The notes beneath the pieces were generated by a model, which was not told the DNA's origin, ran no database searches, and was given only the letters and a program-made list of their open reading frames with translations. A program made the translations under genes and the position numbers. From Bacteroidetes bacterium GWC2_46_850 (GTDB taxonomy: Bacteria; Bacteroidota; Bacteroidia; Bacteroidales; Dysgonomonadaceae), in NCBI GenBank assembly GCA_001768325.1, contig MENQ01000026.1, forward strand, positions 1 to 43,411: DNA of 43,411 nt. Direction: 5' to 3'. Positions 7,153 to 15,409 of the stretch are shown here, piece by piece. Numbering within the stretch: position 1 is the first letter of the stretch; each line of letters starts with the position of its first letter.

Positions 7153-8023
7153 TACACTCAAACTTAAATACAAGACAGGCAGTGTGATGACAAGGCTTAT
7201 TTTCATCAACGTGGCTGTTTTCATCCTGTTGAAGGTTGTCGCAGTGATATTCACGCTGTTCAATGTTCATAGCCTCGACCTGATTGTCTTTTTGGGAGTA
7301 CCCTCACAAATGACACTGTTGCTGGACCGACTCTGGACGCTCATCACCTATATGTTTGTACACGAGGGATTTCTGCATCTTCTTTTTAACATGCTCTGGC
7401 TCTACTGGTTTGGGCAGATCTTCCTGCAATATTTCTCAGGCCGCTCGCTGGGAAGTCTTTACGTGTTGGGAGGATTGGCAGGAGCATTACTTTATGTAGT
7501 CGCCTTCAATACGATTCCCTATTACATAGATATGGGACGCGGCTGGATGATCGGTGCCTCGGCATCGGTGATGGCCATCGTGATGGGAGCAGCCTTTTAT
7601 CGTCCCGATGTCCAGTTGCATCTTCTCCTCCTGGGTCCGGTAAAAATCGTCTACATTGCCATTTTTGCCTTTGTGCTCGATTTCCTCTCCCTGGGCAACG
7701 CCACCAATCCGGGAGGACACGTGGCACACATCGGAGGTGCCCTGCTGGGATATATGTTTGCCATGCAGTACAAAAAAGGCAGGGATATCACCCACTGGAT
7801 GAGTAAACTGATCGATGGATTTGTGGGGATGTTCAAACCGCGTCAAAGAAAATCGAAAATGAAGGTGGAACACGCACGTAGTGAAAACGACTGGGATTAT
7901 AATAAACGCAGACACAACGAACAGGAAGAAATTGATGCGATTCTCGACAAACTGAAACAATCGGGATACAGCAGCCTCTCAGCAGACGAAAAAAAGAAGC
8001 TTTTTGATGCGAGCAAAAAATAA
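7136..8023 (+). CDS. Rhomboid family intramembrane serine protease with cytosolic tail (second)
   Basis: 295 aa. The active-site region reads GASAS (Ser at about 142) instead of GASGA, and the catalytic histidine is in GGHVAHIGG (about His198), so it is probably active. FLHLLFNMLWLYWFG is the TM2 HxxxN region. After the last membrane segment (~residue 210) there is a basic, then acidic, tail of ~85 residues resembling the DUF6576 tail of Bacteroidota rhomboids. It overlaps both neighbours by 17 nt. Confidence 0.9.
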   Translation: MAGIIDTLKLKYKTGSVMTRLIFINVAVFILLKVVAVIFTLFNVHSLDLIVFLGVPSQMTLLLDRLWTLITYMFVHEGFLHLLFNMLWLYWFGQIFLQYFSGRSLGSLYVLGGLAGALLYVVAFNTIPYYIDMGRGWMIGASASVMAIVMGAAFYRPDVQLHLLLLGPVKIVYIAIFAFVLDFLSLGNATNPGGHVAHIGGALLGYMFAMQYKKGRDITHWMSKLIDGFVGMFKPRQRKSKMKVEHARSENDWDYNKRRHNEQEEIDAILDKLKQSGYSSLSADEKKKLFDASKK

Positions 8024-9128
8024 AAAAATAAGATTCCGAGACATCATCATATGGATAATCTTTGCTACCAATCTGGCAGCCATTATCCTGCTTTTCTGCT
8101 CATTCCTCTCCTGGAAGATCTCTCCGCTGAAAACCAACCTCTTCTCATACATAGGCCTGGGCTTTGGATTGATATTCCTGCTCAATCTATTTTACCTGAT
8201 TTTCTGGATACTTATTTCAAAATGGAAGCTGGCGTTGATCTCACTGGCGGCCATCCTGTTGTGCCATAAGCCTGTCACCACCTTTTTCCCGATGCATCTC
8301 TTTCCCGACAAGGCTCCTGAAGAAACCGTAAAGATCCTGACATACAATGTACAGGGATTTCCGGAAGAAAGAAATAAGAATTCTGCAGAACATCCCATTC
8401 TCGATTATATTGTCCGCACCGATGCCGACATTGTCTGTCTGCAGGAATACCTGGTGAGCAAGACCGGCCAATCTATCTTTTCACAGCGCGATGTGAACCG
8501 GATTCTCAACAAGTATCCCTACCGCTCAGTCACCGGTTTGGAATCCTCGGGAAAATATCATATCTTCGGACTTGCTTGCTTCTCAAAATTTCCAATCGAG
8601 AAGACGCACGAGGTGGTGTTCGAGTCCTCCTACAACGGAGCGGCAGTTTATACCATCAACATACATGGAGATAAGTATACGGTGGCCAACATACATCTGG
8701 AGTCAAACAGCATCAAAGCGGAAGATAAAAAAATGTATAGCGATTTTATTCAGAACTCCGATTCGGTGAGGCTGGAAGCAATAACAACCAACATCCGAAC
8801 AAGGCTGGGAGGCGCCTACCGCATGCGGGCACGCCAGGTAGAGAAAGTAAAACAATATATCGACAAGCAGCAAACAGAAGGGACCGTCATCTGTGGCGAT
8901 TTCAACGATACCCCCATTTCCTACGCCTATGGTCAGATGAAAAAGGGACTGAAAGATGCCTATGTCTCCACAGCATTCGGCCCGGGCATCACCTATCACG
9001 AGGATCTTTTTCTGTTTCGGATCGATTACATCATGCACAGCAAAAACATCAAAGCCTTCAAAACGAAGGTCGATAAAGTGAAATTTTCAGACCATTATCC
9101 GCTGAGAACATCTCTGAAACTGCAATAA
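8007..9128 (+). CDS. Membrane-anchored endonuclease/exonuclease/phosphatase family protein
   Basis: About 373 aa. Three hydrophobic segments in the first ~100 residues are followed by an EEP domain: LTYNVQGF, a catalytic Glu in CLQEY, CGDFNDTP with Asp/Asn, and SDHYPL at the C-terminus. Residue order is that of the DNase I/sphingomyelinase-like superfamily. The ATG at 8007 is preferred to a TTG at 8004. The start lies inside the rhomboid gene (17-nt overlap), as is usual for this trio in Bacteroidota. Whether the substrate is nucleic acid, phospholipid or inositol phosphate cannot be told. Confidence 0.85.
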   Translation: MRAKNKKIRFRDIIIWIIFATNLAAIILLFCSFLSWKISPLKTNLFSYIGLGFGLIFLLNLFYLIFWILISKWKLALISLAAILLCHKPVTTFFPMHLFPDKAPEETVKILTYNVQGFPEERNKNSAEHPILDYIVRTDADIVCLQEYLVSKTGQSIFSQRDVNRILNKYPYRSVTGLESSGKYHIFGLACFSKFPIEKTHEVVFESSYNGAAVYTINIHGDKYTVANIHLESNSIKAEDKKMYSDFIQNSDSVRLEAITTNIRTRLGGAYRMRARQVEKVKQYIDKQQTEGTVICGDFNDTPISYAYGQMKKGLKDAYVSTAFGPGITYHEDLFLFRIDYIMHSKNIKAFKTKVDKVKFSDHYPLRTSLKLQ

Positions 9129-9203
9129 ACCGTATGACTTATTGATGTAAGCATGAATTTCGATCTGCTTATCAGCAAATCAACTAATCAACTAATCAGA
9201 ACG

Positions 9204-9569
9204 ATGTACAAAATAAGCAAAGAATTTTCATTTTCGGCAGCTCATTCTCTTGATGGCCTACCCGCAGACCATCCCTGCAGCCGATTACATGGCCACAACT
9301 ACGTGGTCACCGTCCACTTGCGGGCCGGAGAACTAAATAAACAGGGTTTCGTACGCGATTACAACGAATTGCATATCGTGAAGACCTATATCGAATCCAC
9401 CCTCGATCACCGGAACCTGAACGACATCCTTGCACCACTTAACTCGTCGGCCGAAAACATTGCCAAAATGTTGTACGACCGATTCAAGCCACAGCTACCA
9501 GAGTTGTATGCCATGGAAGTAAGTGAAACGCCCAAAACATCAGCGATCTATGAACCTGAATGTGAATGA
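9204..9569 (+). CDS. queD: 6-carboxytetrahydropterin synthase QueD
   Basis: 121 aa from the ATG at 9204 (MYKISKEFSFSAAHSL); the frame is open further upstream but the family begins here. Zinc ligands are AAHSL and HGHNY, and the HPCSRLHGH stretch holds the catalytic Cys. DHRNLND is conserved. It converts 7,8-dihydroneopterin triphosphate to 6-carboxytetrahydropterin, the first dedicated step towards queuosine. It overlaps queE by 20 nt. Confidence 0.92.
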   Translation: MYKISKEFSFSAAHSLDGLPADHPCSRLHGHNYVVTVHLRAGELNKQGFVRDYNELHIVKTYIESTLDHRNLNDILAPLNSSAENIAKMLYDRFKPQLPELYAMEVSETPKTSAIYEPECE

Positions 9570-10131
9570 GATATTTTACTCACTCCAGGGTGAAGGAGGG
9601 CGCACGGGCCAGGCATCCATCTTTATCAGGCTGGCTAAGTGTAACCTGGCCTGCAGCTTCTGTGATACCGACTTTGAGCGGGGTGTGAAGATGACCACCG
9701 ATGAGCTGCTCGAAGAGATTAAACAGTATGGCTGCAAATGGATCATCTGGACAGGGGGTGAACCGGCGTTACAGTTAACAGATGCCATCGTGACCTTTTT
9801 TAAGGAAGCAGGATATCTGCAGGCCATTGAGACCAATGGTACGCGGAAAATTCCTTCCGGTATCGACTACATCACATGTAGTCCCAAACAGGATTTTGAA
9901 AAAGTAAAGGGGTTGATTCCCCGGGTAGATGAATTGCGGTTTCCCATTCAAAAGGGTGATTCCCTGCCCGATATCACCATCCTTCCGGATACGGAGCGTT
10001 ACCTGCTTAGCCCCATCTTCGACAACGATCGCATCATTCCGGAAAATGTGGATTACTGCATCTCATTAATCAAAGATAATCCGGTGTGGGCATTGAGCCT
10101 TCAAACCCATAAACTGATCGGCATCCGTTGA
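9550..10131 (+). CDS. queE: 7-carboxy-7-deazaguanine synthase QueE (radical SAM)
   Basis: About 193 aa. The radical-SAM cluster site is KCNLACSFCDTDF (Cx3Cx2C), with FYSLQGEG at the N-terminus and WTGGEPAL for SAM binding. The ATG at 9550 (MNLNVNEIFYSLQGEG) fits the family better than the GTG at 9523. It makes 7-carboxy-7-deazaguanine from the QueD product. Overlap with queD shows coupling; rnz starts 1 nt after the stop. Confidence 0.92.
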   Translation: MNLNVNEIFYSLQGEGGRTGQASIFIRLAKCNLACSFCDTDFERGVKMTTDELLEEIKQYGCKWIIWTGGEPALQLTDAIVTFFKEAGYLQAIETNGTRKIPSGIDYITCSPKQDFEKVKGLIPRVDELRFPIQKGDSLPDITILPDTERYLLSPIFDNDRIIPENVDYCISLIKDNPVWALSLQTHKLIGIR

Positions 10132-10132
10132 C

Positions 10133-11047
10133 ATGACAAAATTTGAGATAACCGTACTGGGTTGCGGATCGGCCATGCCTACCACCCTGCATCATCCCCC
10201 TTCGCAACTGATCGACCTGAATGAGAAGCTGTTCATGATCGATTGCGGCGAAGGCACCCAGCTGCAAATGCGGAAGTATAAAGCCCGCAAGAGCAAGCTC
10301 CATAGCCTCTTCATCTCTCACCTCCACGGAGATCACATCTTCGGTTTGCCCGGCCTGCTCTCCACACTCAGTCTGCTGGGAAGAACCGCCGACCTGAATA
10401 TCTATGCCCACAAGGAAATCGATTTCCTGTTGAATCCGCTCCTGTCCTACCTGGGCAACCATATATCCTTCAAGATAAATCTTTTCCCGCTGAATCCCAA
10501 CGCAGAGGAACTGCTTTTTGAAAACAGAACGATGAAAGTAACTTCCTTCCCGCTGAAACACCGCATCGACGCAAACGGATTTCTATTTGAACAGAAAGAG
10601 TCATCGCGGCATATCATACGCGAGATGATCGACTTTTATCATATCCCCGTGAAGCAGATACAGGAGATTAAAAACGGAGCCGACTACCTCACTCCCGACG
10701 GCGCCCTCATCCTCAATGAGCATCTCACCTATCCCGGCAATCCTGCCCGCAGATATGCTTACTGCTCCGACACAGCCTATGCACCCGAAATAATTCCTTA
10801 CATAAAAGATGTGGATCTGCTTTATCACGAAGCCACGTTTGCTGAGAGCGAACTGATGCGGGCAGAAGAGACATTCCACTCCACCGCCCGTCAGGCGGCC
10901 GAAATAGCCGCGGCAGCGGGAGTAAAAAAGCTGATGATCGGCCATTATTCATCACGCTACAGTGAGATAGGCACACTCCTGAAAGAGGCATTAGCCGTTT
11001 TTCCCCATACAGAACTTGCGGTTGAGGGAAAAATAGTATCTTTGTGA
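10133..11047 (+). CDS. rnz: Ribonuclease Z
   Basis: 304 aa, the short bacterial RNase Z length. The metallo-beta-lactamase motif SHLHGDHIFGLPG sits at about residues 62-74, with further metal ligands in YCSDTAY and MIGHYSSRY. It is a tRNA 3' processing endonuclease, important here because the tRNA genes in this window do not encode CCA. Follows queE almost without a gap. Confidence 0.93.
   Translation: MTKFEITVLGCGSAMPTTLHHPPSQLIDLNEKLFMIDCGEGTQLQMRKYKARKSKLHSLFISHLHGDHIFGLPGLLSTLSLLGRTADLNIYAHKEIDFLLNPLLSYLGNHISFKINLFPLNPNAEELLFENRTMKVTSFPLKHRIDANGFLFEQKESSRHIIREMIDFYHIPVKQIQEIKNGADYLTPDGALILNEHLTYPGNPARRYAYCSDTAYAPEIIPYIKDVDLLYHEATFAESELMRAEETFHSTARQAAEIAAAAGVKKLMIGHYSSRYSEIGTLLKEALAVFPHTELAVEGKIVSL
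11037..11044 (+). promoter_or_regulatory. -7 promoter element upstream of the small sorting-domain gene
   Basis: TATCTTTG inside the last codons of rnz matches TAnnTTTG; ACTTG about 18 nt upstream may be the -33 element. Confidence 0.45.
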
Positions 11048-11062
11048 GGTGATCCAAATTTT

Positions 11063-11374
11063 ATGAAACGTTTCTATACCATTCTTTTAACAGTCCTACT
11101 GCTGGGTGGAATGGGATTTCCGCTCATCTCGCAGGTGAATCCCCAAAGGAGTGTGATGGAGGCACCGGAGAAGATAAAAATAAAGCTGTCGGAGAATCGG
11201 CTTACCATTGAGAATCTGCCCAAAGACGACATACTGGAAATTTACAACATCATGGGTGTGAAAGTATTCAGCCGTCGCGTGAAGGCGGGCACCAACGAGT
11301 ATACCCTCTCCCTTCCAAAGGGATTTTACATCCTGAAAATCGGGAAGATCACAAAAAAAATCGCCATCAGTTAA
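11063..11374 (+). CDS. Small secreted protein consisting mainly of a T9SS type A sorting-like domain
   Basis: 103 aa. A signal peptide (MKRFYTILLTVLLLGGMGFP) is followed by a ~75-residue beta-rich domain. Its pattern NRLTIENLP, LEIYNIMGVKVFSR and LPKGFYILKIG-KKIAIS is that of Por-type secretion C-terminal signals. There is no cargo domain, which is unusual. It may be a decoy or surface peptide, or a remnant of a larger protein. A promoter-like TATCTTTG lies 18 nt upstream. Confidence 0.75.
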   Translation: MKRFYTILLTVLLLGGMGFPLISQVNPQRSVMEAPEKIKIKLSENRLTIENLPKDDILEIYNIMGVKVFSRRVKAGTNEYTLSLPKGFYILKIGKITKKIAIS

Positions 11375-11389
11375 GTTTAACATTTTCAT

Positions 11390-11422
11390 TTTGCTACTTC
11401 CATTCCCTTTTTTATATCTTTG
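11390..11422 (+). promoter_or_regulatory. Bacteroidota-type promoter of asd
   Basis: TTTG (11390-11393), 21-nt spacer, TATCTTTG (11415-11422). Predicted leader is about 40 nt before the asd ATG. Confidence 0.65.
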
Positions 11423-11470
11423 TGATCTTTATTTCGTCATAAATGGTTATCAACATAAAAAATTAATCGT

Positions 11471-12469
11471 ATGAACATCGCTATTGTAGGTACCAGCGGA
11501 GCTGTAGGTCAGGAATTACTCCGCGTACTGGAAGAGAGAAGCTTCCCCCTGGATGAATTGCATTTGTTTGGCTCTTCAAGAAGTGCCGGAAACACTTATA
11601 TTTTTAAAGGGGAAAAACTCACCGTAAAGGAGTTGAAACACAATGACGACTTCAAGGATATCGACATAGCGTTCGTATCTGCCGGTGGAGGCACCTCACT
11701 GGAATATGCCGAAACCATTACCAAACATGGCGCCATCATGATCGACAACTCCAGTGCCTTTCGCATGGAGGAGGATGTACCGCTCGTGGTTCCTGAGGTG
11801 AACGCGGAAGATGCGCTCAATACACCGCGCGGCATCATCGCCAACCCCAACTGCACCACCGCACAGCTGGTGGTGGCGCTGAAGGCAATTGAAGATATCA
11901 CCCACATTAAAAAAGTCCATGTCGCTACCTACCAGGCTGCCTCGGGTGCCGGCGCTGCTGCCATGCAGGAACTGGAGAATCAGTACGCCCAACTGGGAAA
12001 GGGCGAACAACCGACTATTTCGAAGTTTGCTTATCAATTGGCATACAACCTGATTCCACAGGTCGATGTTTTCACCGACAATGGATACACGAAAGAGGAG
12101 ATGAAAATGTTCAATGAAACACGCAAGATCATGCATTCCAATATTGAGGTGAGTGCCACCTGCGTGCGGGTTCCGGTGATGCGAGCCCATTCCGAGGCCA
12201 TCTGGATCGAGACCGAGCGTCCGCTGTCGCTCGAAGAAGCCCGCACAGCCTTCAGCAATGCCAAAGGGGTGGTGTTGATCGACAACCCTGCCAAAAAAGA
12301 GTATCCCATGCCGTTGGATCTCACTGGCAAGGACCCTGTCTATGTGGGACGCATCCGTAAGGATCTGACCAATGAGAATGGGCTGACCTTCTGGAGCGTT
12401 TCAGATCAGATCCGCAAAGGTGCTGCACTCAATGCCGTGCAAATTGCCGAATATCTGATCAGTCAATAA
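11471..12469 (+). CDS. asd: Aspartate-semialdehyde dehydrogenase
   Basis: 332 aa. The N-terminal Rossmann motif is [11 protein letters not shown]. The catalytic cysteine is in NPNCTTAQL (about Cys128), and [11 protein letters not shown] carries the later substrate-binding His. It reduces L-aspartyl phosphate to the semialdehyde for lysine/diaminopimelate, threonine and methionine. Own promoter; converges with the zinc-transport ATPase gene, with 8 bp between stops. Confidence 0.95.
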   Translation: MNIAIVGTSGAVGQELLRVLEERSFPLDELHLFGSSRSAGNTYIFKGEKLTVKELKHNDDFKDIDIAFVSAGGGTSLEYAETITKHGAIMIDNSSAFRMEEDVPLVVPEVNAEDALNTPRGIIANPNCTTAQLVVALKAIEDITHIKKVHVATYQAASGAGAAAMQELENQYAQLGKGEQPTISKFAYQLAYNLIPQVDVFTDNGYTKEEMKMFNETRKIMHSNIEVSATCVRVPVMRAHSEAIWIETERPLSLEEARTAFSNAKGVVLIDNPAKKEYPMPLDLTGKDPVYVGRIRKDLTNENGLTFWSVSDQIRKGAALNAVQIAEYLISQ

Positions 12470-12477
12470 TCCGCCGC

Positions 12478-13278
12478 TCACTTCTCTTCATCGTGTTGAT
12501 GAGGTTCCTTATGTGAATGATCGTGTTGCAGCAGCACCCGGTGTGGAAGTGCACCATGGCCCAGTATCTCGATGGGGCACGATTCGTAGGCGTTGTTCAG
12601 CCACTCCTGCGATATATTGGAACCCGAATGATAGTGCAACCCCTGGTTCACACAGGCAATATTTTTCACCAGTGAGATGATGGTTCCCACATCGTGCGAT
12701 ACCAGCATGATGGCGATATCCTTGTTGATGTCACCCAGCAGTTTGTAGAAATTGGTTTCAAAAAGCTTATCAACATAGGTGCTCGGCTCATCCAGAATAA
12801 TCAGTTTCGGGTTGTCTATGATGGCTCTCCCCAGCAGCACGCGTTGGAGCTGACCACCTGAAAGTTCGCCTATTGAGCGCGACAACAGATGCTCCACGCC
12901 CAGGCGCTCGGCCACACCTTTCACCTTCTGCTTGTCTTTTGCGGTATACCTCCTAAGACGCTGCCTGGGAGGCGTGATTCCCGACAGAATCACATCCGAC
13001 ACGGAAATGGGAAATTTCTTATCGATCTGATTAATCTGGGGGAGGTAACCAATGTTCAGTGACGACACCTTTTGACCCTTCTCATAGAAGGAAATGGCGC
13101 CTGGTTGTGATTTTAACAGTCCCAGGATCGATTTCAGGAGTGTGGTCTTCCCACCCCCGTTCGGCCCGATGATACCGAGAAAATCATCGTCGTAGATGGT
13201 CAGGGACACTTCTTTCAATACATTCGGCTTGTTTTCATAACCGACGGTCAGGTTTTGAATTTCAATCAGTTTATTCAT
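12478..13278 (-). CDS. Metal (zinc-type) ABC transporter ATP-binding protein with His-rich tail
   Basis: 266 aa. Walker A GPNGGGKTT, signature LSGGQLQRV, Walker B LIILDEPST and the H-loop SHD are all intact. The last ~25 residues are His-rich (LQHDHSHKEPHQHDEEK), which suggests metal binding. The start overlaps the binding-protein gene by 8 nt. It is a ZnuC-like ATPase energising metal uptake. No permease gene follows: the next gene is asd on the opposite strand. Confidence 0.88.
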   Translation of the reverse strand: MNKLIEIQNLTVGYENKPNVLKEVSLTIYDDDFLGIIGPNGGGKTTLLKSILGLLKSQPGAISFYEKGQKVSSLNIGYLPQINQIDKKFPISVSDVILSGITPPRQRLRRYTAKDKQKVKGVAERLGVEHLLSRSIGELSGGQLQRVLLGRAIIDNPKLIILDEPSTYVDKLFETNFYKLLGDINKDIAIMLVSHDVGTIISLVKNIACVNQGLHYHSGSNISQEWLNNAYESCPIEILGHGALPHRVLLQHDHSHKEPHQHDEEK

Positions 13279-14164
13279 CTACATCTCGTGCTAATATATC
13301 GGCCATACGTAGTAATTCCTTATCCCATTCATAATTTAACGGATCTATCTCAAACACCTCCGCACCGATCTCACGGGCAATCACCTCCATATTTTTTGTA
13401 TCGAATCCCTTTTGAATAAACAGGGTGTGTATCTGCTCGCGGCGGGACAGATCGACCAATATTTTCATTTGTGCCGGTGAGGGAGTTTTACCCTGAAACT
13501 CCACACTGTGCTGGCGCAGATTGTAATCTTTCGCAAAGTAGGCAAGTGCCGGATGGTAAATGATGAAGGCACTGGAAGTGGCGTGAGTCAGTTTATCCTG
13601 TATGAGGCTATCGGTTTCGGCTAGTTGTCGGTTGAACCGTGAGAAATTAGCCCGATAGGTTTCTTCGTTTGTGGGATCCGCCTTTACCACGGCCTCCAGC
13701 ATATTGGCGGCCATTATCTTTACTGCACGGGGTGACGCCCAAAAATGAGGATCGCTATCACCATGGCCATCGTGCCCTTGCTCGTGGCCATGCCCTGCAT
13801 GATCACCCCCTTCAACCCGCTCAATACCTGTAGAACAGTCCACCAGCGTAATGTTCGGGTTGTTGGTTACCAGCCGCGTGCTCCAGGCCCGCTCAAAGCC
13901 GAGGTCGCCCACCATAAAGTAAATCAAGCTGTTGTTCATCTCCACCATCACCGATGGAGCCGGCTCATAGGTCTCCGGACTGGAACCGGGAGGTACCAGC
14001 GTATTAATTGTGAAGGCATCACCCACAATCTGTTCCAGGAAATAACGTTGTGGTTCAATGGTGACCGTAAGCACAGGTTTTTGTCCGCTGGCCCCTTTCT
14101 TGCTCCCTGTTTGACACGCGAGGAACAGTGTGGGAAATAATATATACAGAAAATATTTTTTCAT
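13271..14164 (-). CDS. znuA: Zinc ABC transporter substrate-binding lipoprotein (ZnuA-like)
   Basis: 297 aa of the cluster A-I/ZnuA family. The lipobox is FLACQ with Cys17. A His/Gly/Asp-rich loop (GGDHAGHGHEQGHDGHG) at about residues 117-135 precedes DPHFWASP; this loop is typical of zinc-specific members. HPALAYFAKDY carries another metal ligand. Exported and lipid-anchored. Coupled to the ATPase gene; no channel-forming subunit is present nearby. Confidence 0.9.
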   Translation of the reverse strand: MKKYFLYILFPTLFLACQTGSKKGASGQKPVLTVTIEPQRYFLEQIVGDAFTINTLVPPGSSPETYEPAPSVMVEMNNSLIYFMVGDLGFERAWSTRLVTNNPNITLVDCSTGIERVEGGDHAGHGHEQGHDGHGDSDPHFWASPRAVKIMAANMLEAVVKADPTNEETYRANFSRFNRQLAETDSLIQDKLTHATSSAFIIYHPALAYFAKDYNLRQHSVEFQGKTPSPAQMKILVDLSRREQIHTLFIQKGFDTKNMEVIAREIGAEVFEIDPLNYEWDKELLRMADILARDVDE

Positions 14165-14471
14165 ACGATTATTTTATTTTTTTTATTATGGTGTATGGAA
14201 TATTTGCTTTAAGCTAAATGAGCAAAGGCAAACTTGTTTGAGCTTTGCCATAGCGAGCAAATAACTAACTTTAGTGAACTCGCAACAATGATGCTTTTGG
14301 GTATAACTGTTTATGCTCGTTTCATCCGATAAGTTTTGATAGACAAATGTAGCGAATTTCGCTCTTTGCCGAAAATCATAAACAAAGTTTGTCTATTTTT
14401 GTTGCCGGAGATTACAACCAATTTATTTCGTCGTAAACCCATTATCTCAAAACTTCATACATGCTGCCCTT
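14165..14471. promoter_or_regulatory. Divergent regulatory region between znuA and mnmD with nested palindrome
   Basis: AT-rich 307-bp divergent region. A palindrome CAAACTTGTTTG (14229-14240) is nested in GCAAAG (14222-14227) and CTTTGC (14243-14248). It lies ~65 bp upstream of znuA and is the best candidate for a Zur-type operator, although it does not match a published box that I can recall. Confidence 0.35.
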
Positions 14472-15338
14472 ATGCTTTCAGACAGACATTCCCTCCCAGC
14501 CACCATCGAGATCACAGAAGATGGATCGCATACGTTGTATGTGCCGGAGTTGAATGAACACTATCACTCCACGCACGGCGCCATGCAGGAGTCTACCCAT
14601 ATTTTTATCAGGGAGGGACTACTACAAAAGCTTCTATTTCAGCCTTCCGATCAACAGCTACAACAGGAATTACAGCACGGCACGGAGGGACAACAGCAAC
14701 TCTCACGGGAAGAGTCCCTTCAGACTACCCATGAAATCAATCTGCTGGAAATTGGTTTTGGCACGGGTCTCAATGCCTTACTCACCTTGCTGGAAGCGAA
14801 AAAAAAAGGAATAAATGTGTTATATCAGAGCCTCGAGCGTTATCCCATCGCCGTTGAAGCGGCACAAAAACTCAATTATCCGGCCATGTTAAATCGGTTT
14901 GAAAAGGCTGAAGAAGAAAAATTAAATGCATTTGAACAATCCAAAAAAGAAAACTACGTCGAGGTTGAATTTAGAAACAGTACCCTTGAGCAACTATTCC
15001 TTCAGCTCCACACATCACCCTGGAATGAAGCAGTAGCCATAACCCCCGGCTTCACGCTGCTGAAGCAACAGATCGATTTCAGCCATCCTGCCACTTTTAT
15101 TCCGGATAGAAAATTCGACCTGATCTATTACGATGCGTTTGCACCTGAGAAACAGCCGAAAATGTGGACACAGGAAATCTTTAATCATCTCTACAGCTTA
15201 TGTAATCAAGGCGCTACTCTGACTACATACTGCGCGAAGGGGGTTGTGAGACGGATGCTTCAGACAGCAGGATTTATGGTGGAGCGTCTTCCGGGACCAC
15301 CGGGTAAAAGGGAAATACTAAGAGCTACAAAGCTTTAG
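14472..15338 (+). CDS. mnmD: tRNA 5-methylaminomethyl-2-thiouridine methyltransferase MnmD-like
   Basis: 288 aa. The SAM-binding motif is LLEIGFGTGLNALL, followed by FDLIYYDAFAPEKQPKMW and TYCAKGVVRRMLQTAGF, which match the MnmC N-terminal/MnmD family. The FAD-dependent MnmC2 oxidase domain is absent, as in stand-alone MnmD proteins. It would complete the wobble uridine modification of tRNAs. Transcribed alone, divergent from znuA. Confidence 0.88.
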   Translation: MLSDRHSLPATIEITEDGSHTLYVPELNEHYHSTHGAMQESTHIFIREGLLQKLLFQPSDQQLQQELQHGTEGQQQLSREESLQTTHEINLLEIGFGTGLNALLTLLEAKKKGINVLYQSLERYPIAVEAAQKLNYPAMLNRFEKAEEEKLNAFEQSKKENYVEVEFRNSTLEQLFLQLHTSPWNEAVAITPGFTLLKQQIDFSHPATFIPDRKFDLIYYDAFAPEKQPKMWTQEIFNHLYSLCNQGATLTTYCAKGVVRRMLQTAGFMVERLPGPPGKREILRATKL

Positions 15339-15409
15339 CAACAGAGAGAGCCAGAAATACACTGCTGCATCATCAATAATCAGTGTCCTGGAAATTAGGC
15401 CAAATAAAT

